A stretch of 64,000 bases of DNA from Euphorbia lathyris (GCF_963576675.1 NC_088910.1:110140807-110204806), one strand, 5' to 3'; shown: positions 32,619-44,329, counted from the first letter of the stretch. Notes: a model not told the origin generated them from the letters alone. Made by a program: numbers and translations.

Positions 32619-34343
32619 ATGTACACTGATGGCGCTTCTTCAGCAGAAGGCGCAGGAATAGGCATAGTGATCAAGGGACCTCATTACATCAAATTACATT
32701 ATGCTGCGAAGCTAGAGTTTCCTGCGACAAATAATGCTGCAGAATATGAGGCCTTGATATTGGGGCTGCGCCTGTTGAAGGAGATTACACCGGAGCGGGT
32801 TGTGATCTATAGCGACTCCAACCTGATGGTCAACCAGGTAATCAAAAACTTTGATGTGAAAGATGAAACTCTGGTCAAATATGTAGAGGAGGCGAAAAAA
32901 CTATTAAACCACCTGGAAATCAAAGAAACCAAATGGGAGTTAGTCCATGTGCTTCGAGGATCAAACACAGAAGCGGACCACCTAGCTAAACTGGCTTCTA
33001 GCAAGGATCAGTGGGCGGACCTACAATGCCCATTCGAGGTGAAAACTAGACCGGCATTCACCCCAGAAGTCATAGCTCTTCTTACATCCGCCGTGGGAGA
33101 TTGGAGATCGCCGATCCAGAAGTATCTCGCAGACGGAACTTTGCCTCAAGACAAAGAAGAAGCCAGGCGGACGGTAAGAAAAGCAACATACTTCTCAATA
33201 ATAAATGATCACCTGTACAGAAAATCTTTTAGACAACCCTGGTTGAAGTGTGTTATGAAAGAAGAGGGACAGGAGATCCTCAAAGAGTTACATGAAGGTG
33301 CTTGCGGAGACCATGAAGCATCCGCCTCCATTCTGAAAAAGTCCAGGTTGTCTGGATTTTATTGGCCTACAGTGGAGCTTGATGCTCAGAAGTTGGTAGA
33401 GTCTTGTCATAATTGCCAAGCTCATGCGAATGAATCTCACACGGCTAAGCACCTACAAAATCCCATCATCGAGGGACGACCTTTCGCCATTTGGGGTATC
33501 GACATTGTTGGTCCTTTTCCTCCTACCAAGAGACAAAGGAAATATGTGGTAGTAGCTGTTGATCACTTTACGAAGTGGGTAGAAGCCGAAGCAGTCTCCA
33601 CCATAAGTGCAGAGCGAATGGTCAAGTTTGTAAGAGATAATATCGTCGGAAGATTCGGAGTCCCCCACACAATTATCACTGACAATGGGGCGCAGTTCAA
33701 TTGTGGGGAGTTCAGATCATTTTGTGAAAGTCAAGGCATCCAGAACAGGTTCGCCTCAGTGTACTACCCTCAATCCAATGGAATGACTGAAGTTACAAAT
33801 CAAACAATCGTCAAAGGCATAAAAAAGAGATTGGGGGAGCATAACAAAAAGTGGGTGGATCAGCTCATGAATGTCCCATGGGCATACAGAACCACTCCTC
33901 GGACAGCAACAGGTGAATCACCGTTCGCCCTCTCCTATGGTGTAGAAGCTGTGATTCCCATAGAGATTCAGGTCCCTAGCGATAGAGTTCTATTCTATTG
34001 CGAGGATAAGAACGATGAAAGATTGAGGGAAAGTCTCGATCAACTGGAGGCAAAAAGGGAAAAAGCGTATGCACGAATTGCCGCCTACAAACAGAGGTTT
34101 GCAGCCTACCATGACAGACACGCCAGGCTCGTAGATATGAATCTTGGAGACCTAGTGCTCCGAAAGGCGGACAAAATTCAATCCACTGAGGGCAAAGGAA
34201 AGTTGGGAATCACCTGGACGGGACCATACAAGATAGTCACTAAGATTGGACCCGCCACCTTCAAGATTCAAGACATGGAGGGGAACACACTGCCACAGAC
34301 GTGGAATATTCAGAACCTCCGCAAGTATTTCATTAGAGAGTAA
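32619..34343 (+). pseudogene. T2 Pol, part 2: second RNase H and integrase
   Basis: Resumes T2 after insertion X at MYTDGASSAEGAG. The archaeal-like RNase H motifs MYTDGAS, NNAAEYEALILGL and IYSDSNLM are in place. The integrase follows: the HHCC finger (HEGACGDHEASAS ... CHNCQAH), then WGIDIVGPFPP, ITDNGAQFNCGEF and GMTEVTN with the expected acidic triad, then WTGPYKIVTKIGPATF and a stop at 34341-34343. This part has no internal stop over about 570 codons. It lost its first half only through X. Confidence 0.88.
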
Positions 34344-35005
34344 AATGTAATTCAGGTCTTGAGTACTCTTTTTCCTTTAGTAAGGTTTTATCCCACGAGG
34401 TTTTTCTTATTAAAGGTTTTAATGAGGCTCACACATGAGACCAATTTGCTGTAATAAGGCGAATCGCCATTCAATAAAGAGAAATTTTCATTTGCGATTT
34501 CCTTCTTAAGTATCTTTTTGCAGAAATATAAATATTCTAGATTCAAAAATGGGGAGGCAAGAAAAGCATTCCTATGGTAGAGCAACGCTGTCATAGCATA
34601 TCTACCTTCTCCTCAAAGATAGGAGAGCAACAAACTCGGATGGAGGATCAATCTACCTCAAAGATAGGAAATGATTAACCGCAGTCGGAGAGGGATTAAA
34701 AATTTCACATCTTTACATCCTCAAACATTCTTCCCAAAGAAGAGTGTCAAGACCTGGTGGCGGATCGATTCACCTTAAAGATAGGAAACAATCGATCGCC
34801 TAAAGCAGCTTAACTTCCTCAAAAGGAATAAAAAGCTTCAAAGCCTTCAAAAAGGCTCACATTTTGAGGTATGGCTGGCCACCTACCTTGAACTAGCAAA
34901 ATAAGTCCTAAATACAAGAAATTTACTTGCTAAAAGATATAAAGCGTAGAAGTAAAATTAAGGACCAAAAGGTTTCAACAAAAATTGTACTTAGTTACAA
35001 TAAAG
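34344..35005. other. Convergent 3' region of T2
   Basis: No gene. It lies between the pol stop (plus) and the end of the antisense ORF (minus). Three AAAGATAGG motifs (near 34616, 34661 and 34778) occur; the first is a hairpin, CTCCT (34609-34613) pairing with AGGAG (34621-34625). Confidence 0.5.
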
Positions 35006-37229
35006 TTAAACGTTTACAACATTATCTTCTTTGGGTTCCTTCTCAAGAGACATGTCCTTCGAAGGAACCTCATTTTCCTTATCAACATTACCCGCCTGAG
35101 GATCCGCGCCATCGATCTCCGCTATATTCGCCTTGTCATCTGCCTCTTTGGATGCCTCACTAAGGTCATCCGCATCAAGGTTGACAACTGGCTTGCTTTC
35201 TTCATCTGATCCTTTCAGCTCTTTCCGGACTTGGTCACGGATGAAGTCACGGGGATTTGGCACTTTGTCATATCTGATGGCGTCTTCAACCTTGGGGACC
35301 ACGTACTCCGGATCCACAAAGTCAATCTCTGGGTAGGCGAGTCTGACATAAGCCATAATCCGCTCACTATAATAATGCACTCGACTACCCGCCATAAGCT
35401 CTGTATTTACCAAGGCAGCCTTATGGTCCTCAGCATCTTTTGCCATCTTCTCTTTCAGCTCGTGGATCTCGTCATCCTTACTTTTATTAAGGGCAATAGC
35501 AGCAGCTGCATTGGCATTAGCAACAGCTACATCATTCTCCAGCCTCTTGATAGTAGCCTTATCCGCGACTCCTTGGAGAAGATCCGCCTCCATTGCGCGC
35601 ATATGGGCATAAGCCTGACAAGGTAAAAAGACCGTTTAGAAACAAAATCTCCCGCATGGAGATCACTCTTTCATCCAAAAATGTAAAACAAGAAGAGAAA
35701 AGCTTACCGAAAGAAGATCTCTTTTTCCCATCTTGACATGATCGGATCCAGAGAATTTGGCCTGGCTCTTTTGAACTTCTCCAAGCTGCCCAATGGCTTC
35801 ATCCAAGTCATTCACAACCACCTCGTTCCTCAAGGACCCCTTATAGTACCATACTTGGAGAACCAGTACTTCCCCAAATCAGGTTTGACCACCTACACGT
35901 AGAAAGCAAAAGATCAGAATCTATAGCCAAAGAACAAAGAAAGATAAGGCAGCCATACATGCTCTTGGTTGAAGCCAAACCAGTCTATCTTAGGTTTCCC
36001 AGCTCTCGAAGCATTCGCTAGCAATTTCTCCCCACCGGCAGCAGCTGACCTTGTTTTCTTACTTGGGGGGAACGTAGCACCCTCTAAAGGGCGTTTCTCG
36101 TCCCGTTTACTGGGATTCGCCACCTGCACGTTCTTCTGAGCATCCATCTCCTTCTGCTTCTTACGCCTCTCTACAAGCGCACGGCTGGCTTTAAATAAAT
36201 CCCTGACAAGGGGACAACAAAATAATCAAGGTTCAAGGAAAGAAAAAAGGTACCTTCATCAAGTTGGGTAAACTTCACGTAAGTAATCTCAGCCCCCACT
36301 CGATGGACTAGGGGAATATCACTCATCATGAATTCCAGAGCATCGGCGTATGTCTAGAAATCCGTTTTGATGCTCTTCATGAGATTCGCCACTTTTTCCT
36401 CCGCATCGGTCAGTAGACGCAAATCTCCAGCCATATGTTGAGGCTTAAAGTTCCAGTTCAACGGGAATCCAATAGATTGGCCCTCTTCCACTTTGACGAA
36501 GAAAAACTTTTCATCCCAGAGATGGACGTTTGACATCTTATCGCTAAAGCGCGAATAGCCTTTGAATTTGACAAAAGTGATGAAAGATTCGGTTTGACGT
36601 TTTGAAGGCTTGTGAAGAGATCTGAAGACCCGGGGAGTACAGGTTACCCCCATATTAGAAGCTAAAAAACAATCTAAAGCTACATCCAACCAACCATTCG
36701 AATGTAGCTGGCTAACGGTGATCCCAAAGAAATCCAGAATATCCCCCGTCACTCGGGGAAGAGGAAGGAGGAATCCCCTCTCAACATGACTCCTATATAC
36801 AGAAAGATATCCCCTAGGGGGACAGGCGGGTCGCTGGTGAGCATCCGCCAATGCAGTCTCATAATTTTTTATCCACGGATAACGATCCGCCAAGTCGGCA
36901 AGATCTGCGGGGCTCATACGAGATGAAGTGATCTCTGCACGAGGTTTCTTTTTCCTAATTGGGGTTGAAGGAGAAGCCTCCATTCTAGAAAAGGTTCTAG
37001 GGTCTATCGCCGGAGCAATAGGAGCCACAACGACGGAAGGGTCCTGGTTTTCAATTAAACAGGGGCGATAATTCCTACGCTCCCTCATCGTATTACGCAA
37101 CTCCGATAAGTCGCAACTAGGGGTACTCTCAGAGGAACTTGAGCTCTCAGAAGAAGTCCAACTAAACAAAGACTTAGAGGAAGTAGTTAAATCGAAAATT
37201 TTAGTGGTAGAGCCGGAGGAAGAACTCAT
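35006..37229 (-). pseudogene. Antisense ORF of T2 (Transposase_28-like), two introns
   Basis: Homologue of the T3 antisense ORF: serine-rich N-terminus (MSSSSGSTTKIF), RPACPPRGYL, HVERGFLLPLPRV, ASNMGVTCTPRVFRSLHKPSKR, a basic patch and a coiled coil with an acidic C-terminus. Two GT-AG introns, at 35958-35893 (66 nt) and 35707-35615 (93 nt), split the same codons as in T3 and keep phase 0. A TAG at 36354-36356 replaces the tryptophan present in T3, and a one-base loss near 36203-36253 shifts the frame. The product is unknown; the basic patch suggests a nuclear protein (inference). Confidence 0.75.
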
Positions 37230-37534
37230 AAAAACCAGATGACAGCAAAATAGAACAAGAAGGTTAACTTACATGGAAAATCAGAAGTTTCAAGAGTTCT
37301 TGACACAAGGAAGGCTCTGGAAAACGCAGACAAAAGTTGGAGGAGAATTAGCAAATGAGAAAGATAATGGAAGTAAGAGAAGGAAAGAGTTTGAAGAGAG
37401 GCCGCCACTTACCTCGAGCGGTGTGTCCAAGACACTTGTCGCATGGTGGATGGTCTGGGACAGAGCAACAATTAATGTGACGCCTCTTGACGGCACGCCA
37501 GGAAAGTCAAAAGCCCTAAAGGACTTTAATATTA

Positions 37535-37546
37535 CTTTGGGGGGGC
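37535..37546 (+). promoter_or_regulatory. Polypurine tract of T2
   Basis: CTTTGGGGGGGC directly precedes the right LTR, with the same upstream context as T3 (TCAAAAGCCCTAAAGGACTT). Confidence 0.75.
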
Positions 37547-38025
37547 TGAAAGGGATATTAACCAAAACGACCGCGTATCCAGGCGATCGGGAAAGCTATG
37601 GCGTATCAAGCAAGCTACCAAAGTGGCGGATCACATAGATTCCTCCACACGCTATCCGTAGTCAAACCTATGGGAGACCCGCCATCATGCCTCGATCCGC
37701 CCCCTGAACGGATGAGCTGATTCCCGACAAAGGCACTAATAACCCATTAATGAGCTAACGGTCATACTTGAATAAGATCAGTAACCACCATTAATGAGGC
37801 ATTAATGGAGACTTTTTAGTTACCAAGAGTTACAACTACATGACTATAAATAGCTTGCATCCCAAGCTATTGAGGTACATATTCACGCTCTCCTTAACCC
37901 TACTTTGTCATTACCGTTTATTCTATTACTATATACTGACTTTGGCATCGGAGCTTCCCCCCGCCGATCCCAATGGCGCCCCCCGCAGGGAAGGATTCCG
38001 ATCAAGAGTTCACCACCCGTTATCA
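37547..38025 (+). mobile_element. 3' LTR of T2, lacking its first ~30 bases
   Basis: It begins TGAAAGGGATATTAACC, which corresponds to position 16296 of the left LTR; the segment equivalent to 16267-16295 is absent. It ends GTTATCA at 38025, followed by AGGCC. Otherwise it is close to the left LTR. Confidence 0.85.
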
Positions 38026-38030
38026 AGGCC

Positions 38031-38831
38031 ATATGTCCAATCGAAGAGTAGACCTTGCAAAAACTGCGAAGCTTTCCATAAGCAACTTCAATCCACAGTT
38101 GTTTTCCATCCCTCTCTATGCCAAGCTTTACTGGTAGTTCAGGGGCTAGATCAACATCCAGAAGCATCTTTGCAAAATGACCGAAATCCCCATCCAGAGT
38201 AGCCCTGTCAAATCGAAGAAGTCCTCCGATGCCCTTTGCGATGTCTAAGAGGATCTGAGTATCCTAATATTCCTAAGGGAGAGAGTATTATCGAACCCAT
38301 ACTTATGCATTTGAGTGATTTCTCAGCCATTGGGTCGAAATCCGGCACCCATGGCTGCAGGTGAAGAGTTACAGGCCTCGTATTAACGATTCCTTTTGTG
38401 AAGACATGGGCTTTTGCGGTTGCAGAGCCAAGAATAGCGTGGAAGTAACCCTTTCCAATCGAGGTCAAGCGCCAAGGTTCCTATAAGCCCCAAATTTTAG
38501 TCAAATTTTCTTTTAAATCCGCAACTTTCCATGGCTTGTCCCCCTTATTGAGGATGAGTCGACCAATCCATGAGTTTGCACACATCGCAATTCGTTTTTC
38601 ATAAGCTGCTTGAGATATTCGGACCGATTTGATGCCCCCGATGTTGGAGATCATTGCGGATGAGGGAGGAGTGTCCACCGTGTTTTTCTTAAGAACCCCC
38701 GCATAGGAGACGGGTTTGGGAGGTGGTTCAAAAGAGGCGAACCACAATTTTGGATTGAAGAGAGTCCTTATGCTGAGGAAATCGTCCAAAGGGAACGGAG
38801 AAGGAGAAACAGAATCTACCACGGTGGCCAT
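38031..38831 (-). pseudogene. LINE ORF1, 5' part (DUF4283-like)
   Basis: The minus-strand ATG at 38831 starts MATVVDSVSPSPF. The next 250 codons resemble the plant LINE ORF1/DUF4283 family (YEKRIAMCANSWIGRLIL, then GKGYFHAILGSATAK). A tail, ERDGKQLWIEVAYGKLRSFC, leads into a zinc knuckle. A TAG at 38481-38483 and a frameshift near 38240 break it. The knuckle has Tyr in place of its second Cys (FCKVYSSIGHMA). T2 inserted at the knuckle. The nominal 5' end of the LINE is about 38885. Confidence 0.75.
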
Positions 38832-38885
38832 GGTGGAAGGTTTGTGATTTTAGAGGCTGCGGCGGCTAGCGGTGGCGGCTAGCGT

Positions 38886-39571
38886 GTAGCTTTTTTTTTA
38901 TAGAAATAGATGCGTTTCAGAGATTTTCACAAAAAAAAATTCTTTTGGGGGCTTTCCAGAAACATGTGTTTGTAGTTATTTGATATTGACAAAATTATCA
39001 TTCTTATTTATACAAAACATATTTCTTTTTTAACATTATTTCTATCTCTATTTGTTATGTTCGATAAAAATTTATTTTGAATTATTTATTTAAATTATTT
39101 TTATTATTTTTTGTAATTTAGCTTTGTTTTATAATTTATTTGTTCATTAATTTAAAACATTCTCATATTAGACATTTCACATACTAACAGCAAGAGTTCA
39201 GTATAATTTTATTAGACAGTATAAATTAATCAGTTAATAACAACCAGTTAACAACAATACTAAAGAGCTTACTGCAACATCAATAGCTAACAACGAAAAC
39301 AACCGCAACAATAACATCTATCAGCACATTTGCTATACTTTTTTGCAAAAAAATTTATAATGAATGAATCAACATCGAAATGTACCAATTACAAGATTTT
39401 ACTAGATTTTTTCAGAGGGTTGGTCTCTTTAATAAATAAAAGAAAAGGACACTTGTGAAATTTTCTTTTTATAAAAACGACACAAGATCCTCATTTATAT
39501 TGAGGGTCCCTAATTAGACATAAAATCTACGGGGTATGCCACTCTTACCTTTAAACTTTTAAGACTAATTA
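38886..39571. other. AT-rich spacer, nothing recognised
   Basis: Low-complexity AT-rich sequence with AACAAC-type runs around 39230-39310. No ORF, RNA or repeat boundary could be supported. Confidence 0.4.
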
Positions 39572-39877
39572 GGGGCTGTTTGTTTTACCAACTGTTTGCT
39601 GTTACGGTTTACTGTTTGTTGTTATGGTTTGCTGTTGCTGTTACGGTTTGCTGTTTGCTATTTGAAAAATCTGCTTTTCCAAAAAGCAGAGATTCTCTGC
39701 TTTTGTAAAAGGCTGCTTTTCGAGTGTAAAAGGCAAACAGGAGATCACTAACCAAACACCCAATACTGCTTTTCAGATGTAAAAGGCAAACAGGAGGTCA
39801 CTAACCAAACACATAAAACTCTCCTTTTTGAAGTGAAAAAGCAAAAAGGAGCATGAAAAGGAGCAACAAACACCCCC
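39572..39877. mobile_element. Tourist-like MITE
   Basis: GGGGCTGTTTGTT (39572-39584) is the inverted match (12 of 13) of AACAAACACCCCC (39865-39877). TTA flanks both ends (39569-39571 and 39878-39880). The ends and the 3-base duplication fit PIF/Harbinger MITEs. Inside are subrepeats with GGTTTGCTGTT and AAAAGGCAAACAGGA. Confidence 0.75.
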
Positions 39878-40431
39878 TTAATTTATTAGTCTCTATATTT
39901 TGACAAAACACACTGTTTAATCCCTGTATTTTCAAAAACACACAGTAAGGTCCCTAACCTTTTTCTCAGTGAACTGTTTAGTCATTCTGTTTGTTTGTTA
40001 GATTTTTTACCGTTTATGAATTCGGAAATGACTAAATTACCCTTTACTATTTACCGTTAAAGAAGGACATAGTCAAACAAGAGGAAGACAAGCAATAACT
40101 TAAAATTTAAATTCAAAATTTACCTTCAAATTTCAGAAGAGGAAATCCAATTTAAAAGAAGAAGCTATTTATATGAAGAACAAGAAAAAGAACACAGACC
40201 CAATGCTTACGAATCTGGACGATTAAGAAGAAAATCAAGAAGAAGAACACTCAAAATTGACTAACAGAATCTTCATGAGAATCTAACGGCATGGAATAAA
40301 CAGTACACCGAGAAAAAACATTAGGGACTAAACAGTTTATCGAGAAAAATGTTAGAGATCTTATAATGTGATTTTGAAAATGTAGGGACTAAACAGTGTG
40401 TTTTGTCAACATATAGGGAATAATAAATTAA
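39878..40431. mobile_element. Long-TIR element, about 554 bp, invaded by the MITE
   Basis: The left arm (39878-39937) is an inverted match to the right arm (40372-40431) over about 60 bases with few mismatches; shared blocks include TTGACAAAACACACTGTTTA. Homology continues weakly across the neighbouring MITE into 39555-39571, so that MITE inserted in the left arm. There is no ORF. A Mutator-like non-autonomous element is possible. It ends about 100 bases before the P450 ATG. Confidence 0.65.
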
Positions 40432-40533
40432 TTACCTAACTTTTAATAAAAACCTATCAATAACCACATCTTGCTACCATATATCCATCTCAACTCAACT
40501 CAACAACAATATTATCAATTTGTATTGAAAAAC

Positions 40534-41442
40534 ATGTCGCACTTACACCACTTCTTCAGCTTCTGGCAAATATATCTCACCATAATACTCTCACTACTTA
40601 CCATACTTCTGTTAAGCAATATCCGCAAGAAATCAACAGCTCAATTGCCGCCAGGTCCCCAGGGCTTGCCAATGCTTGGATACCTTCCATTTCTAGGCAC
40701 TTTCCTCCACAAAAAGTTCACTGAATTAGCTGCAAAATATGGTCCTATCTACAAGCTCTGGCTCGGAAACAAATTGTACGTAGTAATTAGCTCACCTTTC
40801 CTTGCGAAGCAAGTTCTCCGTGACAACGACAAGATCTTTGCAAACCACGAACCAACCATGGCTGCTAAGATCATGAGTTATGGTGGAAACGATATAGCTT
40901 TCCGCTTTTATGATCTAGAATGGATGAAAATGCGTAAAGTGTTTGTTCGCGAGATGCTGAATAATGCAAGCATTGATGCCCTCTATCGGCTCAGAAAGCA
41001 AGAGATGCACAAGGGTATCAGGCATGCTTATAACAAAGCAGGGGAAGTAGTTGATTTTGGTGAATTGGTATTTGGAATAACTGCAAACTCTGTTATTAGT
41101 ATGTTGTGTGGTGGCGCACTTAAAGGAGAGAAAAGAACTCATTTTATTGCAGAGTTTCGGAAAATGGCAGGGGAAATTATGATCTTATTTGGAAGAACTA
41201 ATGTGTCTGATGTTTTTCCAATCCTAGCAAGATTTGAGTTGCAAGGTATAGAGAAACAAGCAAGGAGAGTACACTTACAATTTGACAAGATTTTTAATTC
41301 TGTGATAGAGCATCGTATCCGGGAAGGGAAAGAAGAAAAGAAAGAGGGAAATAAAGATTTCTTGCAGATTCTACTGGATTATAACAACCAAGGAGATGCT
41401 CAAACATCAATTACCATGAACCAAATCAAAGCCTTACTACTG
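40534..41442 (+). pseudogene. P450 exon 1
   Basis: 303 codons, phase 0 at the donor (CTACTG|GTATGA). It covers the membrane anchor, proline hinge and substrate-recognition regions up to the start of the I-helix. An ATG 63 bases upstream (40471) is in frame, but MSHLHHFFSF at 40534 fits the family N-terminus better. No stop in this exon. Confidence 0.8.
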
Positions 41443-41697
41443 GTATGATATGAAAATACTAGAAATCTTTTTTCACTAGAGTCATCTTTATTTTGATTAG
41501 CAATAAGGTATGTTTTTGAATTAGTGTGTGTATATATATACCTAACATAAAAAAATGATAAAACTTTGTTATAAATGTAATCATGAGCATAAATAACAGA
41601 ACCCCAAAACAAGACTCCTAGTTAAGTCTAGAGGCCTAGGGAGAGGCATGTGTTGCCAACATCCATCCGTGATCAAGAATCACCCCTATAGGGATTA

Positions 41698-42116
41698 GAG
41701 CATCACTAATGGTTAGTAACAACAATTGTTACTTTTGTGGAGTTAGTAATAGAGAGAAGTAACATCCCATTAGGAGGGATTAATTTTTTAAAATTTTATA
41801 GGGTAAACAAATAATAATTAATTAATGAAAGGGACTGAAACTGAATTTATCCAGGAGTAAAGAGTATTTTTTGCACAAAAAGCTGAAGGCCACGCCTGGC
41901 ACATCAGGCGCGAGATCTGGCGCGTGCAGACCACGCGCCAGAACTGGCGCCTCTGGCCCATGCATGGCCTTCAAATAGTTTATTTTTGGATTTTAGGGAG
42001 ACAATTACTGTATGTTACTAATATATATATATATAACAAACTAATTTTTGTAACAAAGAAGTAAGGAGAACTTATCTCATTTAGTAACAACAAAATTAGG
42101 ACCATTAGAGATGGTC
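41698..42116. mobile_element. MITE in the P450 intron, 419 bp
   Basis: GAGCATCACTAATGG (41698-41712) is an inverted match (13 of 15) of CCATTAGAGATGGTC (42102-42116). TTA flanks both ends (41695-41697, 42117-42119), as in PIF/Harbinger elements. It contains an 11-bp perfect stem, TCTGGCGCGTG (41916-41926) with CACGCGCCAGA (41932-41942), in a GC-rich island unlike its AT-rich surroundings. Confidence 0.7.
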
Positions 42117-42437
42117 TTAGTTCCACCTCGGCTTACCAATCCATATTCGTCTATGAGATGCTGATTACACCCACTAAATAAAGAATTGTCCATATTTTCC
42201 CAATCTAACCCAAAACACATTGTTTTGGTTTCAATAGGAGCAAACACAATTGTAAACTTATTATTTGCATCCTACGAATCAAAGGAACTATTTAAGCACA
42301 AATTGTTCTACGTTGAAAATGTCGGAATTTCATTTTTACAATTTATTACATTAGTTATATCTACACTTAAGAAAAACTTGGGTATTTTAGTCCCATTTGA
42401 TTTTATAAGTTCATTCATGAATTGCTATTATTGGCAG

Positions 42438-42918
42438 GACATAGTGGTGGGTGGCACAGACACCCTAGCAACCATGCTAGAATAGACAATGACAGAAATA
42501 ATGATAAATGAACAAGTAAAGAACAAAGTGTATAGAGAATTAGAAGAAGTAGTGGGTATCAACAATGAATTAGAAGAGTCTCATTTGCCCAAGTTAAAGT
42601 ATCTTGATGCAGTATGCAAAGAGGCAAATCGTTTACATCCAACACTTCCTCTATTAGTACCTCATTTGTCAAGTGAATCTTGCACAATAGGAGGGTATAC
42701 AATTCCAAAAGGAACTTCTATATTCCTCAATGTTTATGCTATCCACAGAGATCCCCTTCACTGGGAAAATCCATTGGAGTTTAGGCCTGAGAGATTCTTG
42801 GACAATAAGGCTGAAAATTTGGATTATTTGGGGAACAATTTTAAGTATCTACCATTTGGAGCAGGGAGAAGAGTTTGTGCAGGAATTCCATTAGCAGAGA
42901 GGGGATTAATGTACATAT
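42438..42918 (+). pseudogene. P450 exon 2, first part
   Basis: Starts after TTGGCAG with DIVVGGTDT and runs through ExxR, PERF and the heme loop to RGLMYI, where the SIRE complex inserted after CATAT (42914-42918). It contains the nonsense TAG at 42483. Confidence 0.85.
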
Positions 42919-44327
42919 TGTTGAAACACCTTTCCACAAGATTTTGATTTGACAAAATCATCCATGATTAAGAGGCAATTAAATTTAAATGCTTTGATTT
43001 AATTGTACTAATGTGTTTGTTCAATATTGAGTGTAAAAATATATAAAGTAAAGACAGGACAAAAGTCAGCATAAGCAAAGCTGAGTGGAAAGCAACTCAA
43101 CGTGACAAAATGGAAGCTGAGTGGAATAGGACTCAGAAGCAAAACAAAGCTGACTAAAATTGAAGACTTCCTCAGAAGCGTTTACACAGAACGGAGCTGA
43201 CCAAGAATGAACTCAGCTTCGAAGTTGAACATCCGAAGATTACGAAGAAAGCTGAATGACTGTCACGACAGCATGAAGGATCCGTTCACTAAAGGACAAA
43301 GTCTGCAAATCTTCTGCACCAATAATTAGAACCTCGAAGACACATAAAAGACTAATTCCAAGAGTCATGGGTCATTGGATTATTGGTAAAAGACAACTGG
43401 CACAAACAGACAAGCCAGACGCAAGAAGACAAATCTGACGCCTGAAGAAAACAGAGAAAGGGAATGGCGGAGCAGTCTGAAGCTGGCCAGAAATTGTTCC
43501 CCAAAAGAGCTGTTTTGGTGTAAACGGTAACAACAACTCAAAGGATCCAAATATGCGATCTCCTTCTATAAAAGGACAATGAAGAACCTTGGATAAGATA
43601 CTGAAGCATCAAGAGAAAAATACAAAGAAAGAAAATCTTGAAAGCACTCAAATACAAACAGATCTTACACCCATCTTTCTATTCTCTGTGTAAATGCTAG
43701 ATTGATTGTTGTATAATTATCTAAAGTGTTCTTTAGCATAAAAAGAACAAGTCTGTGATCAATAGGAATATTGAGAGTGTTAAGCTGAGTGTTTGGTTGT
43801 AATCATTCAGTGGTAGAGAAATCTATGTGCTGGGTTGTAGCACTTAGTAGGAGTTGAGTAGACGAATAGAGGAAGGTACTCTTGCATATTCAACTGCCTT
43901 GTAATTGGTTTGTTCTCTGCCGTTAAAGAGCTCAGTATTGGATTCAAAAAGCCCGGAGGACTGTGGGGACTGGACGTAGGCAGAGAGGCCGAACCAGGAT
44001 AAGTGATACTGAGTAATCTCTGAACTCTCTCTTATATTGTATGTGTTGTTTGCTATATTTACTCAGCATATAAATTGTCTAAGCTGACCTTGAGTAAATA
44101 AGTGGTGCCGAGTTAGAAGGAGACCTCCAAGAGTGTCAATTCTTAACTCAAGAGAAAACAACTTTAGTCAACATCTGACTAAAGCTGTCTTGAAACATAT
44201 CTCACCAAGCTGACCAAAAGCTGAGTTAATAAACTCTCAAAATAACTTCCAGTCAGCTTAATTAAAACACGAAAAAGTTATATTAGTTCCTAACCCCCCA
44301 TTTGGAACTAATTACCAAGGACCAACA
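42919..44327 (+). mobile_element. SIRE LTR 1 (left)
   Basis: 1409 bp, TGTTG...CAACA. TATAAAA at 43567 is the likely TATA box. By eye it groups with LTR 3 and not LTR 2 at about twenty informative sites over its length. The last bases (AATTACCA) resemble LTR 2 instead, so the recombination point may be near its 3' end or in gag. Confidence 0.9.
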
Positions 44328-44329
44328 AG

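Larger units (their letters stand above)
16267..38025 (+). mobile_element. Ty3/gypsy element T2, Tat type, interrupted
   Basis: The element runs LTR (16267-16772), primer site, Gag, protease, reverse transcriptase, first RNase H, second (archaeal-like) RNase H, integrase, an antisense ORF, polypurine tract and LTR (37547-38025), flanked by AGGCC. A YTDGAS...NNAAEYEAL RNase H downstream of the normal one is diagnostic of the Tat lineage. It is split at 20825/32619 by insertion X, which carries T3. Without the insert it is about 10 kb. It sits in the zinc-knuckle codons of LINE ORF1. Confidence 0.9.
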
